This document shows, in pieces, positions 13,554-23,799 of a stretch of 64,000 bases of DNA. The DNA lies in NCBI GenBank assembly GCA_009760855.2, contig WPIO01000063.1, positions 679,501-743,500 of the forward strand, given 5' to 3'. Position 1 is the stretch's first letter. Every line of letters starts with the position of its first letter. The stretch comes from Cristatella mucedo. Taxonomy: Eukaryota > Bryozoa > Phylactolaemata > Cristatellidae. Made by a program: the position numbers and the translations under genes. The notes beneath the pieces were generated by a model that saw only the letters and a program-made list of their open reading frames with translations, was not told the DNA's origin and did not search any database.

Positions 13554-16500
13554 GCGTGTGTGTGTGCAGGTGTGTGTGTGTGTTTGTGCAGGTGTGTGTC
13601 GTGCATTTGCACGAGTTTAAAGTGAGCGAAATCTCTTGATTTAGCAGCCTCGTTTATTTAGTGGCAGTGGCACCAGAGCAGCGTTTGCCAGGTTGCAGCA
13701 GGCAATTCTTTATTGTCTGCTGTAGTACTTGAACCCCCAACCTGAGTCGTGTAGTGCTAGTACCTTACCATAAGGCTCACTGTCAAATATATGTGATTCG
13801 ACAGCCTCATTTATACAGCTGCAGGAGAGCCGTCGTAGCTTCCATCTTTTCCCCTTGCAATAGGCAGTAAAGAGTTGCCGTGCTGCAGGACTCGAACCTG
13901 CGACTCGGGTCGTCCATTGTGAGCACCTTGCTGCAGGGCAACATATGCTATTGGCTCCTGATTCTTCAGTCCTGGTAACTGCCTGTGGACCTTGCATTTG
14001 CTCGTCGCCCTCCAGCCAGAGGTTTTGGCCTCTTGACGTCTATCCCGTGTTTAGTTCTGCGACTGTGTTCGATGCCTGCGATGCATGTTTATTAGTGTCA
14101 CCCGTGTTTTCTTTCAACTAGTTTATGCTGACAATGTCTCTACCAATGTCAGTGAACACGGGGCTTCTTTTGCGGAAATGGCACTGGGGGAAAAGAGATT
14201 TGGCTTCTTTTAAAGAGGGGCAATCCTGGTTAGTGCACCGACTGAATTGAAAAAACCTGACAGAATGGCCTCCGGTGACTTGAGCCGACGTGAGCGAAGT
14301 GCTGATTTCACGGCAGCATCCTCAACGGCTAGACTGCCTGCTTAGTTTGAGAAGTCGCAGAGACAGCATGTGGTGGATTGTTGCCGAGTTTTTGTTAGGT
14401 AGCAAAAGAGATTGGAAGAAGCGATTCAGATTGAAGGTGTTCCATCAACTTGGCCAGCAGAGAAAACGCAAGGGATTGGGCTGTGCTGAAAACTCGAGTG
14501 GGAGTAGCTGCTGGCTGCGGCTATGACAAAGTGTGGGCATTTGCTATGGCCAGATGCCTTACCGGCTGGTTGGAAGTACGGGTTCCATCGCGAGCAAACA
14601 CAGTTGTTAACTAGATTGAGACGCTTCGCTTGATTATTGCCTTGTCTGCATTCTTTCCAGCCTGCCTGCCTGTGGAATTTCTTCTCTTTTTATTGTGAGA
14701 CGGCTTATCACGAAAACTACTTTGCTGAGCCTCACATTTTTATTTTTAATTTACCACTATTTTGGGCCCTTCAACGTTCAGCGATGCCACATTCACATGC
14801 ACACGGTGGTGGTGCAGCTTTTCACAGCAGAGTTCGAACCGAATCATCGGCCCGAATAATGTCTTAAATGCACCGGCACCCTCCGTGAGGACGGCGTGTG
14901 CAAGGCAACTCAGCTGCAGGCATGAAGCATCCTTGACCGTGTAGCTGGTGCAGGTCAAGGCGTTGCACAGAGCACCCATTCATCCATCCGGTCCAAGTCA
15001 CCTCCCCGTCTGGTCTTGGAAGCCAGGCTGGGGGGGGGGAGGCGGGCCCACTCGCTATGCCGAAAATGCATGCTGCTCTTTATCTTGCTCTGCTGTGAAA
15101 GCCATGCTTAGGCTTCGAAGCACTGTGTCAATCTTCGGCTCTCGGGTCATCCGTATTTGGTTGTTTGTGGCGTTCGGTACAACAAAAATGGCATTGTAGC
15201 ATATTTCCTAAAGTTTATTTTGGTGTGCTGACTCGACAAAAATCTAAAAATCAACTGCTATCTATAGGTTACCGACGTTGGCTGGCCGTCAGTCAGTCGC
15301 GTATTTGCACCGAGATTGGACCTGCAGTACTTTTCCATCGCTTTCATTCTGCGGGTGTGCTTTTACCAGCTCTTGTGCTCTTGTCGCTTGCAGGGTACGA
15401 ATGAGATTCTGCAGCTGTTCGTTGCTTTGACTTGCCTTCAGTATGCCGGCAAGGCACTGAGGAATGATGTCAGGTAATCAGATGTGCAGTCTTTGCTGGC
15501 TTGTTCTGGCATTCTACGACCTACGTCTTTTAACCGTTGTCTCACGTTGCTGCTGCACCAGGCTACTGCAGAGCAGCGAATCGCATCCACTGAAAGGCAG
15601 CAAGGCATTAACTTTCTGAAGGTGTCATCATTGTGCTCCACCTCATTGTGCTTCGTTCTTTTATGTATCGTTGAGCGTATCGCATGTGTCGCGTGAGTGC
15701 ATGCCGTCCTTGCTGCAGCTGCTGCTTGAGCACGGACAGCATTTCTGGTGCATCAGCTTTTCACGGTTCCAGATGCCTCCTTCACCTCTCTAGGCGATGG
15801 ATGCATTTAGCAGATTGTCTCTTTTATCATGGGGGGGGACTAGTGCAACAGCAGCACCTGTCTGGCTGTGGCCAGCAACAGCGCAAAGCAAGCGCTGGGG
15901 GTTTTTCTGAACTTTCGTGAGTGAGCAAGTTTTATGTTTTCTCCGGAGCATCAGCCAAGAGGAATCTTCTTTAGAAAAGTTCGTGTGCAGTAGAACACGT
16001 ACACCTTCGATCTGTTGACCATCATGGCAGCCTACCTGGAGAATGATGCTGCTGCTGTACTCTCCAAGTAGCTGGTGGTTCACGAGTAGCATGGGTGCAT
16101 GTATGATCGGAAGTAAGGAGTGAGTCGCTTTGTTGATTGGCAAAAAGACTTGAAGTGACTGTGTATAGCTTGCTAATTGTTTTGTTTTCATGGCTTGATT
16201 ATCACAGTGCGACAGGGTTGCAACCATGTGTAGAGTTTGGATGAACTCAGCAACGTGCTCAGTTGATACGCTCTCAAGCGCAGCTGCCAGCAGCCACTTC
16301 CTCGAAGGACTTCCTCGAAGCGGTCCCATTAGGCCTTGTGTGTCTGATTGCCTTTTATCTCTAAACGCACATCTACATCCGTTGAATAGTTTGTGCGTGT
16401 TGGTTTGTGGGTGCACATGCACGCACACGCGTGCATAGCGTGCGCAGTGTTACATGTTGCTATTGGCCACGACATGAAAGTGTTGTACGGTTGTCACGTG

Positions 16501-18953
16501 GCTGCAAGCACAACCTCAGACTGAATCTGCCGGCCGCTTTCAGGAAACTACGAGACCCACTTAACAACATCGGCTTCTTGTTCAGGGCTATCAGAGAAGC
16601 TACGCAAACCAGAAAGGATCCTAAGCTCACTCTGAAACTGCACGAGCACGTGCATCCGCTGCTGCAGGTGCTGCATGCGTGCGTCGTGGTCGCCACCGAT
16701 CTGAGTGTGCTGCTGCTGCAGCGCGCACGCCGGAGCTCCGGCGTGCTAAACCCGCTTGGATACTGGATTGTTGACAAGTGTTCGGTCGATTTTGCTCGGC
16801 ATCTTTTTCATGTATCAACATTCTTGTGATGTTCAACTCTGTCTAGATACCAGCCACGGATCTGGAGAAGTGCGTCCATAGATTGCGAATAACGACCCGA
16901 GGTGTCCTTGGTCTCTACGCTGAAGTAAGTGCACTGTCTCACTTTAGCCGTGACGGTTTAGTTATATTTGAGGGCGTAGCTGCATTTGAAGTTTCCTACT
17001 GCTGGTGAACGTCCACAACCCGAGATGTATTTCTATATTTTGAGTCCATGTGTGGCTTATGCGCTGGCTATGGTACCGATTTATCCTTCAAAGCATTTTT
17101 GTGTAACATTAGTGCGGTGACTTGTGTTGCTGCTTCACCGAGTCATGCGAAGTGACATCTTGTTTCATCCGATTTTGCAATAGGCTGCACTGATTGTATA
17201 TGGCTGGAAATGGCCCAGACATGAATTAGGGATCTTGTGCATAATATTTTGTCGTTCAGACAGCGCCCCTAAGAAAGGTTGTGACGAAATCGTAGCTACG
17301 GCTGAATCGGCTTATAGAGCGCTACTCCGGCCACGTTGCATGGCTGACGGGGAATGAGAAGTCCTTGGACTTGACCCGACAAACTCCGATGCCACTAGTT
17401 AAGATCCTATGCACTCACCAATTTCCTCTGCTACAGATGATCAGAGCCGGGTCTGTTTCGAAGGCTTGAGATTAGGCCCCATACGACACGGGAGCTCAGC
17501 CGTTCAATACATCGCCCTGGTCGTGTCATTGGACGTTTTCGGTACTGAGTTTCTAGCTTCCTTTGAAGTCACTGGACATTCACGTGGATGTTGCAGTTCC
17601 AGTGTCCACGACAGTGAAACAAAAGCTGCACCAGTGGAGTAGCATTCGTGCCTGTCGCCTGGGTCGTCGGGGAGGCAGCAGCCCATGCGCTTGTCCCGTT
17701 GTGTGCTCGTCGTCAGTGCACTTAGAATGCCCCTTTTGCTTAGTTCCTTTTTTGTCCCTTCACTGGCGATGCGGTGATTGCATATTTAGGGTTGAGCATT
17801 CCGCTTCCTCCGAAAACGAGCCTCTGCTAGCCTTGTGCCGGCGCTTTCGGCTGCGTCAGCTTACTGAGTCCGCTGTACAAGAAGGAAGCTCTGTCAGTCA
17901 GCCCTGTGTGGTCCCCCCCACCATGTGATGCTCCTCTTTCCAGCAAGTGGCCGAATAGCCGCGCACGCTACGCTGTCTCGAGTTGCGGCTCCAGCTGGTT
18001 GCGATTCTCGCTCGGTCTCCGACCGCGTCTGGTGGCCTGCCAGAGCCAGTGCCTGTCCGGGGACTGACATAGGAATTTCATGCTCCGCCTGGAGCAGGGG
18101 AGCTGCCGCCCGGAATTCCCATGCGTCCACCGCGAGAAGTGCTTCTCGTCTCGCTGCGTTCGTTCGCTGGAGCTCTCTACCGTTCGGCTTCCTTAGTACT
18201 GTGGCCTTTTTTGGCAGCGCGACCATTGAGTCAGCATTGGGAGTCCCTTCCTCGATTTGACAAGCCATAGATCCCCGGCCCGTAGCGCCGGGGGGGGGGG
18301 CCTCCACGAGTCAGCCGTGCATGTCCGTACGGCTGCTGCATTCCTTTTTCTACTCAAGATGTTCAGTGGTACGTCACCCCGGTTCAGAAGCCCGGTGTGC
18401 AACAGAAATCTTTAGCGGCGACCGTTGTTGTGTATGAAGTGAAACTCGTCTGCGCAGCCTGCTGCGCCTGCGTTTCTCTCGCTCGTTTACCTGAATCGCT
18501 CCTCTCGTGCTTGCAGAAAATCGTCGGCAAGCAGCTGCTGCTCGCGCGGCTGGCCGACGTGGCTGTCACCATGTACGGCATGGTGGCAGTGCTTGCTCGA
18601 GCCTCGCGCTCGCTCAGCATCGGCCTGCCTAGCAACGAACACGAGGTGAGCGACACTTGCAGCAGCAGCAGCGAGGTCGCACTACTGAGCCCCCCTCCCC
18701 GTGCAGTGAATGTGGCATTATCGCTAGCACGCCTATTCCAAGTCGAGGGGCATAGCCCATCACCGGAGGCTAATCCTCCTGGAAAGCAAGCACCACATGT
18801 ACCTTAAACTATGGTCAGCAACTGTGTGACTCTGTGTGTGCCTGTGTGTGTGTGCCTGTGTGTGTGTGCCTGTGTGTGTGTGCCTGTGTGTGTGTGCCTG
18901 TGTGTGTGTGCCTGTGTGTGTGTGCCTGTGTGTGTGTGCCTGTGTGTGTGTGC

Positions 18954-19028
<75 letters not shown>

Positions 19029-19067
19029 CGTGTGTGTGTGCCTGCGTGGGTGTGTGTGTGTGTGTGC

Positions 19068-19127
<60 letters not shown>

Positions 19128-22100
19128 ACTTATGTTAAAATATAAATGCAATGTGCAATGAGTGTGTGAGTCGCGTTGTGTGAACTTGCGGTCTACTATG
19201 CCAGGTGTGCTCAAAAGTTCACTCTACTTCTTTTGGATGTGGAGGCTGGCACACGTGCTTCGCCTTAAACGAACATAAATGAATCAAGCCGAGGTTGGCT
19301 AGAGCCCTTATTATCTCATAACCTGTCGGTAGGTGCCACACTCAGCACCAGCCAAAATGGACCCTTGTGGACGCTGGTTTACACTTTCTTCTTATCTATG
19401 ACCACAATCCAAAATGAGAAACGCGAATTACAGTTTCTGCCCTATGACAGTGCTCGTAGGGTTGCATCCGGTGTCTAGACTTCTTTCTTCATTTCTGGTG
19501 CTGCCAGTTAAATTATCGCATGACCACAATCCCAAAGTATACAGCAGATGCAATGTATCAATTAAGACAAATGCCGGAAACCGCATTCGGTTGTCGTGTG
19601 AAGGTATGGCATTGATACTCCTCAAGTTTTGGTTGATCACGAGCAGCTGGGTGGGATCCGAGAGCCATCAAATTACAGAGGGGATCACTTTGCTGAACCA
19701 TGAAGGAACTGGCTGACTCTAGTCCTCTCGTTGCTGCATACATTTTCCATAAGAGGATGTCAATAACCTGATAATCGGTTGTCCATCGGATGAAATAATA
19801 ATAATAATAATAATAATACACTTGATAAAGCGCCTCAGAGAACTCAATCTCAATTTCTAGGCGCTTTACATTTGCTGTAAAGTGAAATGCGATTGACAGC
19901 ATACTGGAAAATCCTAACAACTGAGCTGCAACCCGGTTTTTTCTTAAGCAAATGCACTTGGTTTTCTGGCTGTGGCAAAAGGGAGCAATTCTCATCAACT
20001 AGGCAGCTTTTGGGGTGACATTAAAGGGCAGGAAGGGCAGAGGTTCGCAGTTCCGTGGATGCATGTACACTGTTAGCCGTTCCGTCCGTTCTTTGCCTTG
20101 TTTCATCCATTTGGCTGCTGCTGGCTAATGCCGGCTGCGACAAATCATTTCCGTGTCCCGTGTTTGCATCCAGTGGAATGCTTCACAATCTAGCAATTAC
20201 CCGAGATTCTCCTTCCTGGGAAAATTCAAATCTTAACTCGAGAATGTACTGATTCTAGAACATATAGCACTTGTAGAAGTTCAGGTCAGCCCCAATCTGT
20301 TATGGGCAGACTTGGCGATACTACCATGTACTCGATGGTGGCACTACCCGGCAGGTGTAAGCACTTCACACATAGGCCTGTTTGTCGAAGCAGTGTCATG
20401 CATTCCGGCATTTACCGTTTGCTGCTGCAGGCTTGCTTCTGTGTGTACTAATCAATGCAAGATGCTCTTAATTCGGGATTTTAGCTATTGATGGTGTCCA
20501 CATCACTGGATCTTTCCTCTTGCCACCAGATATCTTTTTCCATGTTCATGTATTGTTTTGTGTGCCCTCGTCTTGTGGCTATTGTATTTCAAATGGCAAA
20601 AGTACTTATGGATACGGTATCTTGTAACCTAGGTTTTGTTTTCCCACGCTGGTTGAAGCACACATGTTTAGTATGTTGCTAATTTGAATTGTATGCCAAC
20701 AGCTGAATGGCTGCGATTGGTCGCTGGCAGCAGTCTAAAATATGGCGGAAGTATGGGTGACCCAGGCACGAGCAGCCAGCACATCCTGGCACTTTAAATT
20801 GCACGACCAATGAAATTATCGCGTTGTCGTGAAGCACGACTAGGCTGCCGCTGCTGCTCAGTCGCGGCCGTCGCTGTGAACGTCTCCAGCATCACCAGAC
20901 TGATCCCCTTTACCTTCTACCGTGTGCACGTACTCGGCCTGCGCACTGATTGGTACATTTTTATCTTTGTCTATAGGCCACACTCGCACAGACCTTCTGC
21001 TTTGAGGGAGAGCGCCGCATTCATCGTCTATTGGAGGAACTTTCCGTTGGATTAGATCGTAAGTGTGGACTTAAATAACTTGCATACTGGCAGTGGCATT
21101 CCTGAAAAGTCTTAAATCGAACACCATGCACCGAATTCCTGTCAATTTTCGAAATGGGTTTACTGAGTTGTCCCAGCCTCTTCTTACAGGTCTGGGTGCT
21201 TGGCCGGCCAACAAGATGTTGCAGCCAAAAGTCTTAATTAAATAATACAAGCAACACATTTTTCAAGATGGACAGTAGTTGTTGCAGGTCGAAATGGCTT
21301 GATAGTCTGCCAGGCTTCATTTTTTTTTCTTTTTCGTTAATAATGATGATGACATTTATGTAGCACCCAAAGAGGACTCAAATCTTTTTCTGGATACTTT
21401 ACGTGTGCTGGAAATGAAGCAAATCAATTAGTCAGTGAGAACCTACACAGTGGCAGCACAGAGAAAAATCACAAGTATGGAGTAATGCTTTGAGGAACGG
21501 GTGGGTTTTAGCTTCTTTTTTAAATGATGTCGAGTCAGGAGATGTGACGTCAGTCGGTAAGGAGTTTCAGGCTTTGGGAGCATACGAACTGAAGGCATGA
21601 TGGTCTCCATGCGCACTGAACGCTGCTTAGGCTTTTTAGTGTAGCTGTAGAGAACTCTCCTGTGTAGCATCCACTTAGTCCTTGTGGCTTTGTGGAGTTA
21701 CAGACGAAGATATATTAAAAGTATTTGAGGTTAAATAGAGGCACAGCGAAGCTACTTGAGTTAGAAGAGAAGGTAGTACAATGAATGCCAAGGCTGACCA
21801 GGAATGATTTCAGATTGGCAGGTGGGCATACATGTATGAAGGACCTAAAAGTGGGTGATAAATATAATTATGTAATTCATTTGTGTAGGGCCATAAGAGA
21901 ATGTAATCTCTATTTAGAAAATCAGTATGCTGCTAATGGGAGCCAGTGCATGTCAGTGAGAAGTGTTGTAATGTGGCAGTTGCAACGCTGACAAGACAGG
22001 CCTAGCTGCAGAGTTTTGCACCAACGGCTATTGTCTTATTGGACAAGGAGGCAGACCTGCTGATACGATGTTACGAAAGTCTAGATGTGATGTCACAAAT

Positions 22101-23460
22101 GTATGGACCAGCTTGGCTGCATTATCTTTATGTAAGCTTGCCCAATTCTTTGCACTGGTACGTAGCTGAGAGTAGGCAGACTTGACTGTTGAGCTGATGT
22201 GGTCATTTTATAAAAGGTCACTTTGGAAGAGAATGCCGAGATTGCTTGCATGGGCTACACGATATTATTCTGACCGAGCCCATTTCGAGGATTAGGCTCT
22301 CCAATCTCTTAGCAACAATATGTTGGCTTGTAACTATTTATTTGGTTTTATCATCATTTAATTTGAGAAATTGTGCTCTCATTCTAGTGCGAATTTTAGC
22401 TACGCATGATTCGTGGCAGTTAGGAGAGCTTGTGGTGCTGGAATGCAGAGAGGGATCAAAGCACAGATATGTCATCTTCTAAAAATGAAACCCTAGATTG
22501 TGTTTGGCAATTGGATCAGAAGCAAGAAGAAAATGACGTGAAAAGAAGGGGCTCACCAATCTTTCGAGTATGATCTTGTGATAGACACTGGCATAGTTTA
22601 CGTGTTCCACGAGCTCCCTGCAGCAATTTTTTCGAGAATCATGGACAAAAAAGTAAGCTGGAAGACTGGAAAATAATTTGGTAGAACCTCCGTATCCAGT
22701 CCAGCCTTCTGCCTTTTTGAAGTATCGGTATAACAACGGCCTAGTTTGAATGGCTTAGAAGTTACTCTTTTATAGAGATGATTACATGAGCCGTTGCTTG
22801 TGCTAAAGTGCTGAACCAATGCTGACAGCAGAGCAGTTGGTAATGAGTCTGTGGACGGTAAACTCGCTTTGCATATCTTTTTATCATTGTGCCCCTGTCA
22901 TCTAAAGAAATCTTGGACATTTTCGATAAGGAAGTTGCATGCTGCGAACTTGAGCAAAAGTGTGAGCATTATCGTGGCTCGAATCTGCAATTTTGTCAAA
23001 GAATAAGGTAGATGCATTTTCTGCTACACATCCAATATCGGGGGGGGGGAGGGGGGTTGAGACTGCTCGGCCTTATCGAGCAGATGATGCACTGTCTTGT
23101 TCATAGTCTTACTGGCACGTCTGCAGCAGCTAGCGAATGGACACTGTACACACTGACCTTCTTATGCTTCCAGAGGTGGACGTGGAGGTAGCCGATGGAC
23201 ATTTGAGACCTGTCTGTGGTTTTGTCGTTTTCTAAATGAATTAGCTAGCACTGCAGAATTTTTTTTTATTTCTCATTCCTAACGTGTTCTTAGCAGACTC
23301 GTATTTACCTAAGCTTTGCTGTTGACCTGAAATGCACGGAATGTTTATGTCACTTGCAGGCAAAGCAGAGAACAGCGACGAGCTGCACAGGAGGATCGCC
23401 GATCACATGATTAAATCTGGAGGGTGCTATGCAGCCCACCCTCTTGCACGGAATTGGTAG
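101..23460 (+). CDS. ACAD9: Acyl-CoA dehydrogenase family member 9 (ACAD9-like), 17 exons, 5' end outside window
   Basis: Mitochondrial flavoprotein that oxidises long-chain acyl-CoA; in vertebrates it also acts in respiratory complex I assembly. Exons: 101-191, 1248-1349, 2972-3078, 3285-3385, 3671-3821, 4132-4234, 4446-4519, 6538-6613, 6720-6790, 9824-9943, 13325-13453, 15394-15473, 16544-16667, 16847-16924, 18517-18645, 20977-21058, 23360-23460. All have AG/GT borders and compatible phases. They total 1719 nt, or 572 residues plus stop; human ACAD9 has 621, so about 50 N-terminal residues (targeting peptide) lie upstream. Residues are numbered within this piece. The first ACAD signature (LTEPSSGSDAAS) spans exons 4-5. 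The catalytic glutamate is residue 375, in LMIFE|GTNEIL, the last codon of the exon ending at 13453. The long C-terminal domain shared by VLCAD and ACAD9 follows and ends in [12 protein letters not shown]. The second ACAD signature reads [10 protein letters not shown], with Ala where the human protein has Asp. VLCAD is the alternative; residue matches favour ACAD9. Confidence 0.96.
192..1247 (+). other. ACAD9 intron after the first visible exon
   Basis: AT-rich intron without a recognisable gene. Its only identifiable content is a tRNA-derived SINE near its 3' end. A 64-codon open frame at 785-979 has no recognisable similarity and is taken as chance. Confidence 0.6.
985..1140 (+). repeat. 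tRNA-derived SINE, family S1
   Basis: A tRNA-like head with a B-box (GGTTCGAATA at 1041-1050) is followed by a body with GGGCGATTCTTTATCGCC and the ending 'CTATACAAAAAGAGGCTG'. The same head and body recur at about eight other places in the window, so this is a SINE and not a tRNA gene. Confidence 0.8.
2105..2220 (-). repeat. LINE-B 3' end, (AAT)n-tailed
   Basis: An imperfect (AAT)n tract is followed by a copy of the window's commonest repeat, the 3' end of a CR1/L2-like LINE here called LINE-B. Its hallmark is a hairpin with arms AAAGCGC and GCGCTTT around the AGAGAACTCAATCTCT core. The LINE 3' end points to the minus strand. Confidence 0.7.
3088..3165 (+). repeat. (CT)n-rich low-complexity tract
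   Basis: Nearly pure pyrimidine sequence ten bases after the donor at 3079. It yields long Ser/Leu or Arg/Glu open frames that are artefacts of composition. It lies in the short 206-base ACAD9 intron between 3078 and 3285. Confidence 0.9.
3843..3871 (+). other. Perfect 13-bp hairpin in ACAD9 intron
   Basis: Arms at 3843-3855 and 3859-3871 are perfect reverse complements (CCGGACCCATGCC on the left) around a 3-base loop TAG. It begins 22 bases after the end of exon 3671-3821. Function unknown. Confidence 0.75.
5310..5395 (+). repeat. LINE-B 3' end
   Basis: Sense-oriented LINE-B 3' terminus. It reads from GCAAATGTAAAGTGCCTAG through the AGAGATTGAGTTCTCT core to a short (ATT)n-like tail, and stands alone in the 2-kb intron 4520-6537. 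Confidence 0.7.
5801..5844 (+). other. Perfect 16-bp hairpin in ACAD9 intron
   Basis: Arms 5801-5816 (GAGGGATCTGGCCGTG) and 5829-5844 are perfect reverse complements around a 12-base loop. It is next to, but not part of, the SINE that follows. No family recognised. Confidence 0.75.
5875..6025 (-). repeat. tRNA-derived SINE, family S1
   Basis: Reverse-oriented copy. On the plus strand it reads from the degenerate 3' part (AAATCGGCAGAAGAGCC) through GATCGCCCACTGC to a decayed B-box and the A-box side near 6000. Confidence 0.75.
6791..7940 (+). other. ACAD9 intron sequence, nothing recognised
   Basis: Upstream half of the 3-kb intron between exons 6720-6790 and 9824-9943. I see no coding similarity and no copy of the window's repeat families before the LINE that starts near 7941. 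Confidence 0.5.
7941..9650 (-). mobile_element. LINE-A (CR1/L2-like) retrotransposon, truncated and decayed
   Basis: Lies inside an ACAD9 intron on the opposite strand. The reverse-transcriptase part is readable at 8775-9386: motif A as [12 protein letters not shown], motif B as CGVSQGS and motif C as CHFYADD. The downstream C-terminal region (8356-8640) is in another frame, so the ORF is broken at least between these blocks. The 3' end is a run of (TGTAA) units at 7940-7965 next to GTCTGTAACTCCACAAAGCC, matching the end of the longer copy at 31207-33235. It is 5'-truncated, as is usual for LINEs. Confidence 0.88.
10410..11215 (+). mobile_element. LINE-B (CR1/L2-like) C-terminal fragment with 3' end
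   Basis: A 153-codon open stretch at 10427-10888 encodes the C-terminal part of a LINE ORF2 ([12 protein letters not shown], then [18 protein letters not shown]). [12 protein letters not shown]-like block follows near 10900. The element ends with CAGCAAAGTGCCTAGCAAGAG and the tail core at 11160-11215, tying the common tail repeats of the window to this coding family. Confidence 0.85.
11220..12450 (+). other. ACAD9 intron sequence with a G12 run
   Basis: GC-rich stretch (about 11340-12220) with several overlapping open frames on both strands, none with recognisable similarity. It contains a G homopolymer at 11425-11436. I regard the frames as chance products of composition. Confidence 0.45.
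12455..12576 (+). repeat. Exact tandem duplication, 2 x 60 bp
   Basis: Units 12455-12514 and 12515-12574 are identical and the match runs two bases further. The lack of any mismatch points to a recent duplication. Not coding. Confidence 0.95.
12646..12830 (-). repeat. SINE family S2 with a folded-back 3' tail
   Basis: On the minus strand, a decayed tRNA-like head (about 12830-12740) is followed by a LINE-like tail (GCACCTGGATGGAGATTAAG). The tail then repeats in reverse, giving a near-perfect palindrome with 27-bp arms 12649-12675 and 12677-12703 around one base. Confidence 0.75.
13515..13600 (+). repeat. (TG)n microsatellite
   Basis: Interrupted TG repeat with a short CG-alternating core (GCGCGCGCGCG) about 60 bases after the exon carrying the catalytic glutamate. 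It generates spurious Cys-Val and His-Thr open frames. Confidence 0.9.
13640..13795 (-). repeat. tRNA-derived SINE, family S1
   Basis: Reverse-oriented, degenerate copy recognised by the GGCAATTCTTTATTG body and the CTTGAACCCCCAACC B-box region on the plus strand. It is directly followed by another copy in the same orientation. Confidence 0.7.
13796..13965 (-). repeat. tRNA-derived SINE, family S1 (second of a tandem pair)
   Basis: Better preserved than its neighbour. The B-box complement is visible as AGGACTCGAACCTGCGACTC near 13890, followed by the A-box side GTGAGCACCTTGCTGC. Confidence 0.78.
13966..15393 (+). other. ACAD9 intron sequence, nothing recognised
   Basis: No coding similarity and no repeat family seen. 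A G9 run lies near 15031-15039. The intron ends with a normal pyrimidine tract and AG before exon 15394-15473. Confidence 0.5.
16925..18516 (+). other. ACAD9 intron sequence
   Basis: Long intron with open frames on both strands (for example 17563-17928 plus and 17894-18307 minus) that show no recognisable family. A G11 run lies at 18290-18300. I see no supported gene. Confidence 0.45.
18829..19128 (+). repeat. 12-bp minisatellite grading into (GT)n microsatellite
   Basis: From about 18834 to 18955 the 12-base unit CCTGTGTGTGTG is repeated about ten times. Pure or nearly pure GT follows to 19128, with a few interruptions. The Cys-Val and His-Thr open frames across it are not genes. Confidence 0.95.
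19790..19890 (-). repeat. LINE-B 3' end, (AAT)n-tailed
   Basis: (AAT)n at 19795-19818 (plus-strand view), then ACACTTGATAAAGCGCC, the AGAGAACTCAATCTC core and GGCGCTTTACATTTGCTG. A clean copy of the consensus tail. Confidence 0.8.
21335..21610 (-). repeat. LINE-B 3' region, divergent copy
   Basis: Starts with a TAATAATGATGATG tail and carries the hairpin core in diverged form (AGAGGACTCAAATC). It continues into the minus-strand C-terminal coding region, where GTGACGTCAGTCGGTAAGGAG corresponds to the conserved LPTDVTT block. Near 21650-21715 a LINE-A-like 3' end (TTTGTGGAGTTACAGACGAA, plus orientation) abuts it. Confidence 0.6.
21720..22900 (-). mobile_element. Old CR1/L2-like LINE fragment related to LINE-A
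   Basis: The minus strand at 22250-22480 aligns with the LINE-A segment encoding NDDKTELLLVGH. Sequence at 22590-22760 retains pieces of the N-terminal RT region ([10 protein letters not shown], compare [10 protein letters not shown]). The copy is full of stops and shifts and is older than the other LINE-A copies. Confidence 0.65.
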
Positions 23461-23624
23461 TCTTCATCTTTTAATCCGTCTGTTCAAAAGACTTTTGGCA
23501 AGTTTATGTGCTCCGCCGTTTGAGCTGCTGATCCAAAAGTATGCCCTGTTACAGTGGCACAGTCCACAGTGGGATGGGATGCTTTACCATTCGGTTGGCT
23601 ACCTTGATACGGATGCCGCCAATC

Positions 23625-23630
23625 AATAAA
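23625..23630 (+). promoter_or_regulatory. Candidate ACAD9 polyadenylation signal
   Basis: AATAAA lies 165 bases after the ACAD9 stop codon, just before a SINE. It is the first consensus hexamer downstream of the stop. Confidence 0.5.
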
Positions 23631-23654
23631 GCATCTGCCATTGCAGCCCTGCTG

Positions 23655-23795
23655 TGCGCACATGCTCGGCCGTTTTAGCTCCTTGGGATGGTGCTCACAC
23701 TTCACCACCCAGGTCTCGGGTTCTGGTACTGCAGCAGAAAATTGAAAACACTGGGGCTATCTTGCAGCTGTAAAAGCGATTCTATTAAATCAGTT
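23655..23795 (+). repeat. tRNA-derived SINE, family S1, degenerate
   Basis: Recognisable by CACTTCACCACCCAGGTCTC, the B-box-like GGTTCTGGTACTGCAGCAG and an ending resembling GCGATTCTATTAAATCAG. It lies between the convergent 3' ends of ACAD9 and RPL18A. Confidence 0.65.
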
Positions 23796-23799
23796 GCTC

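Noticed and set aside
18804-19214. Long open frames of His-Thr or Cys-Val repeats on both strands
   Set aside because: They are translations of the (TG)n tract and have no coding signature.
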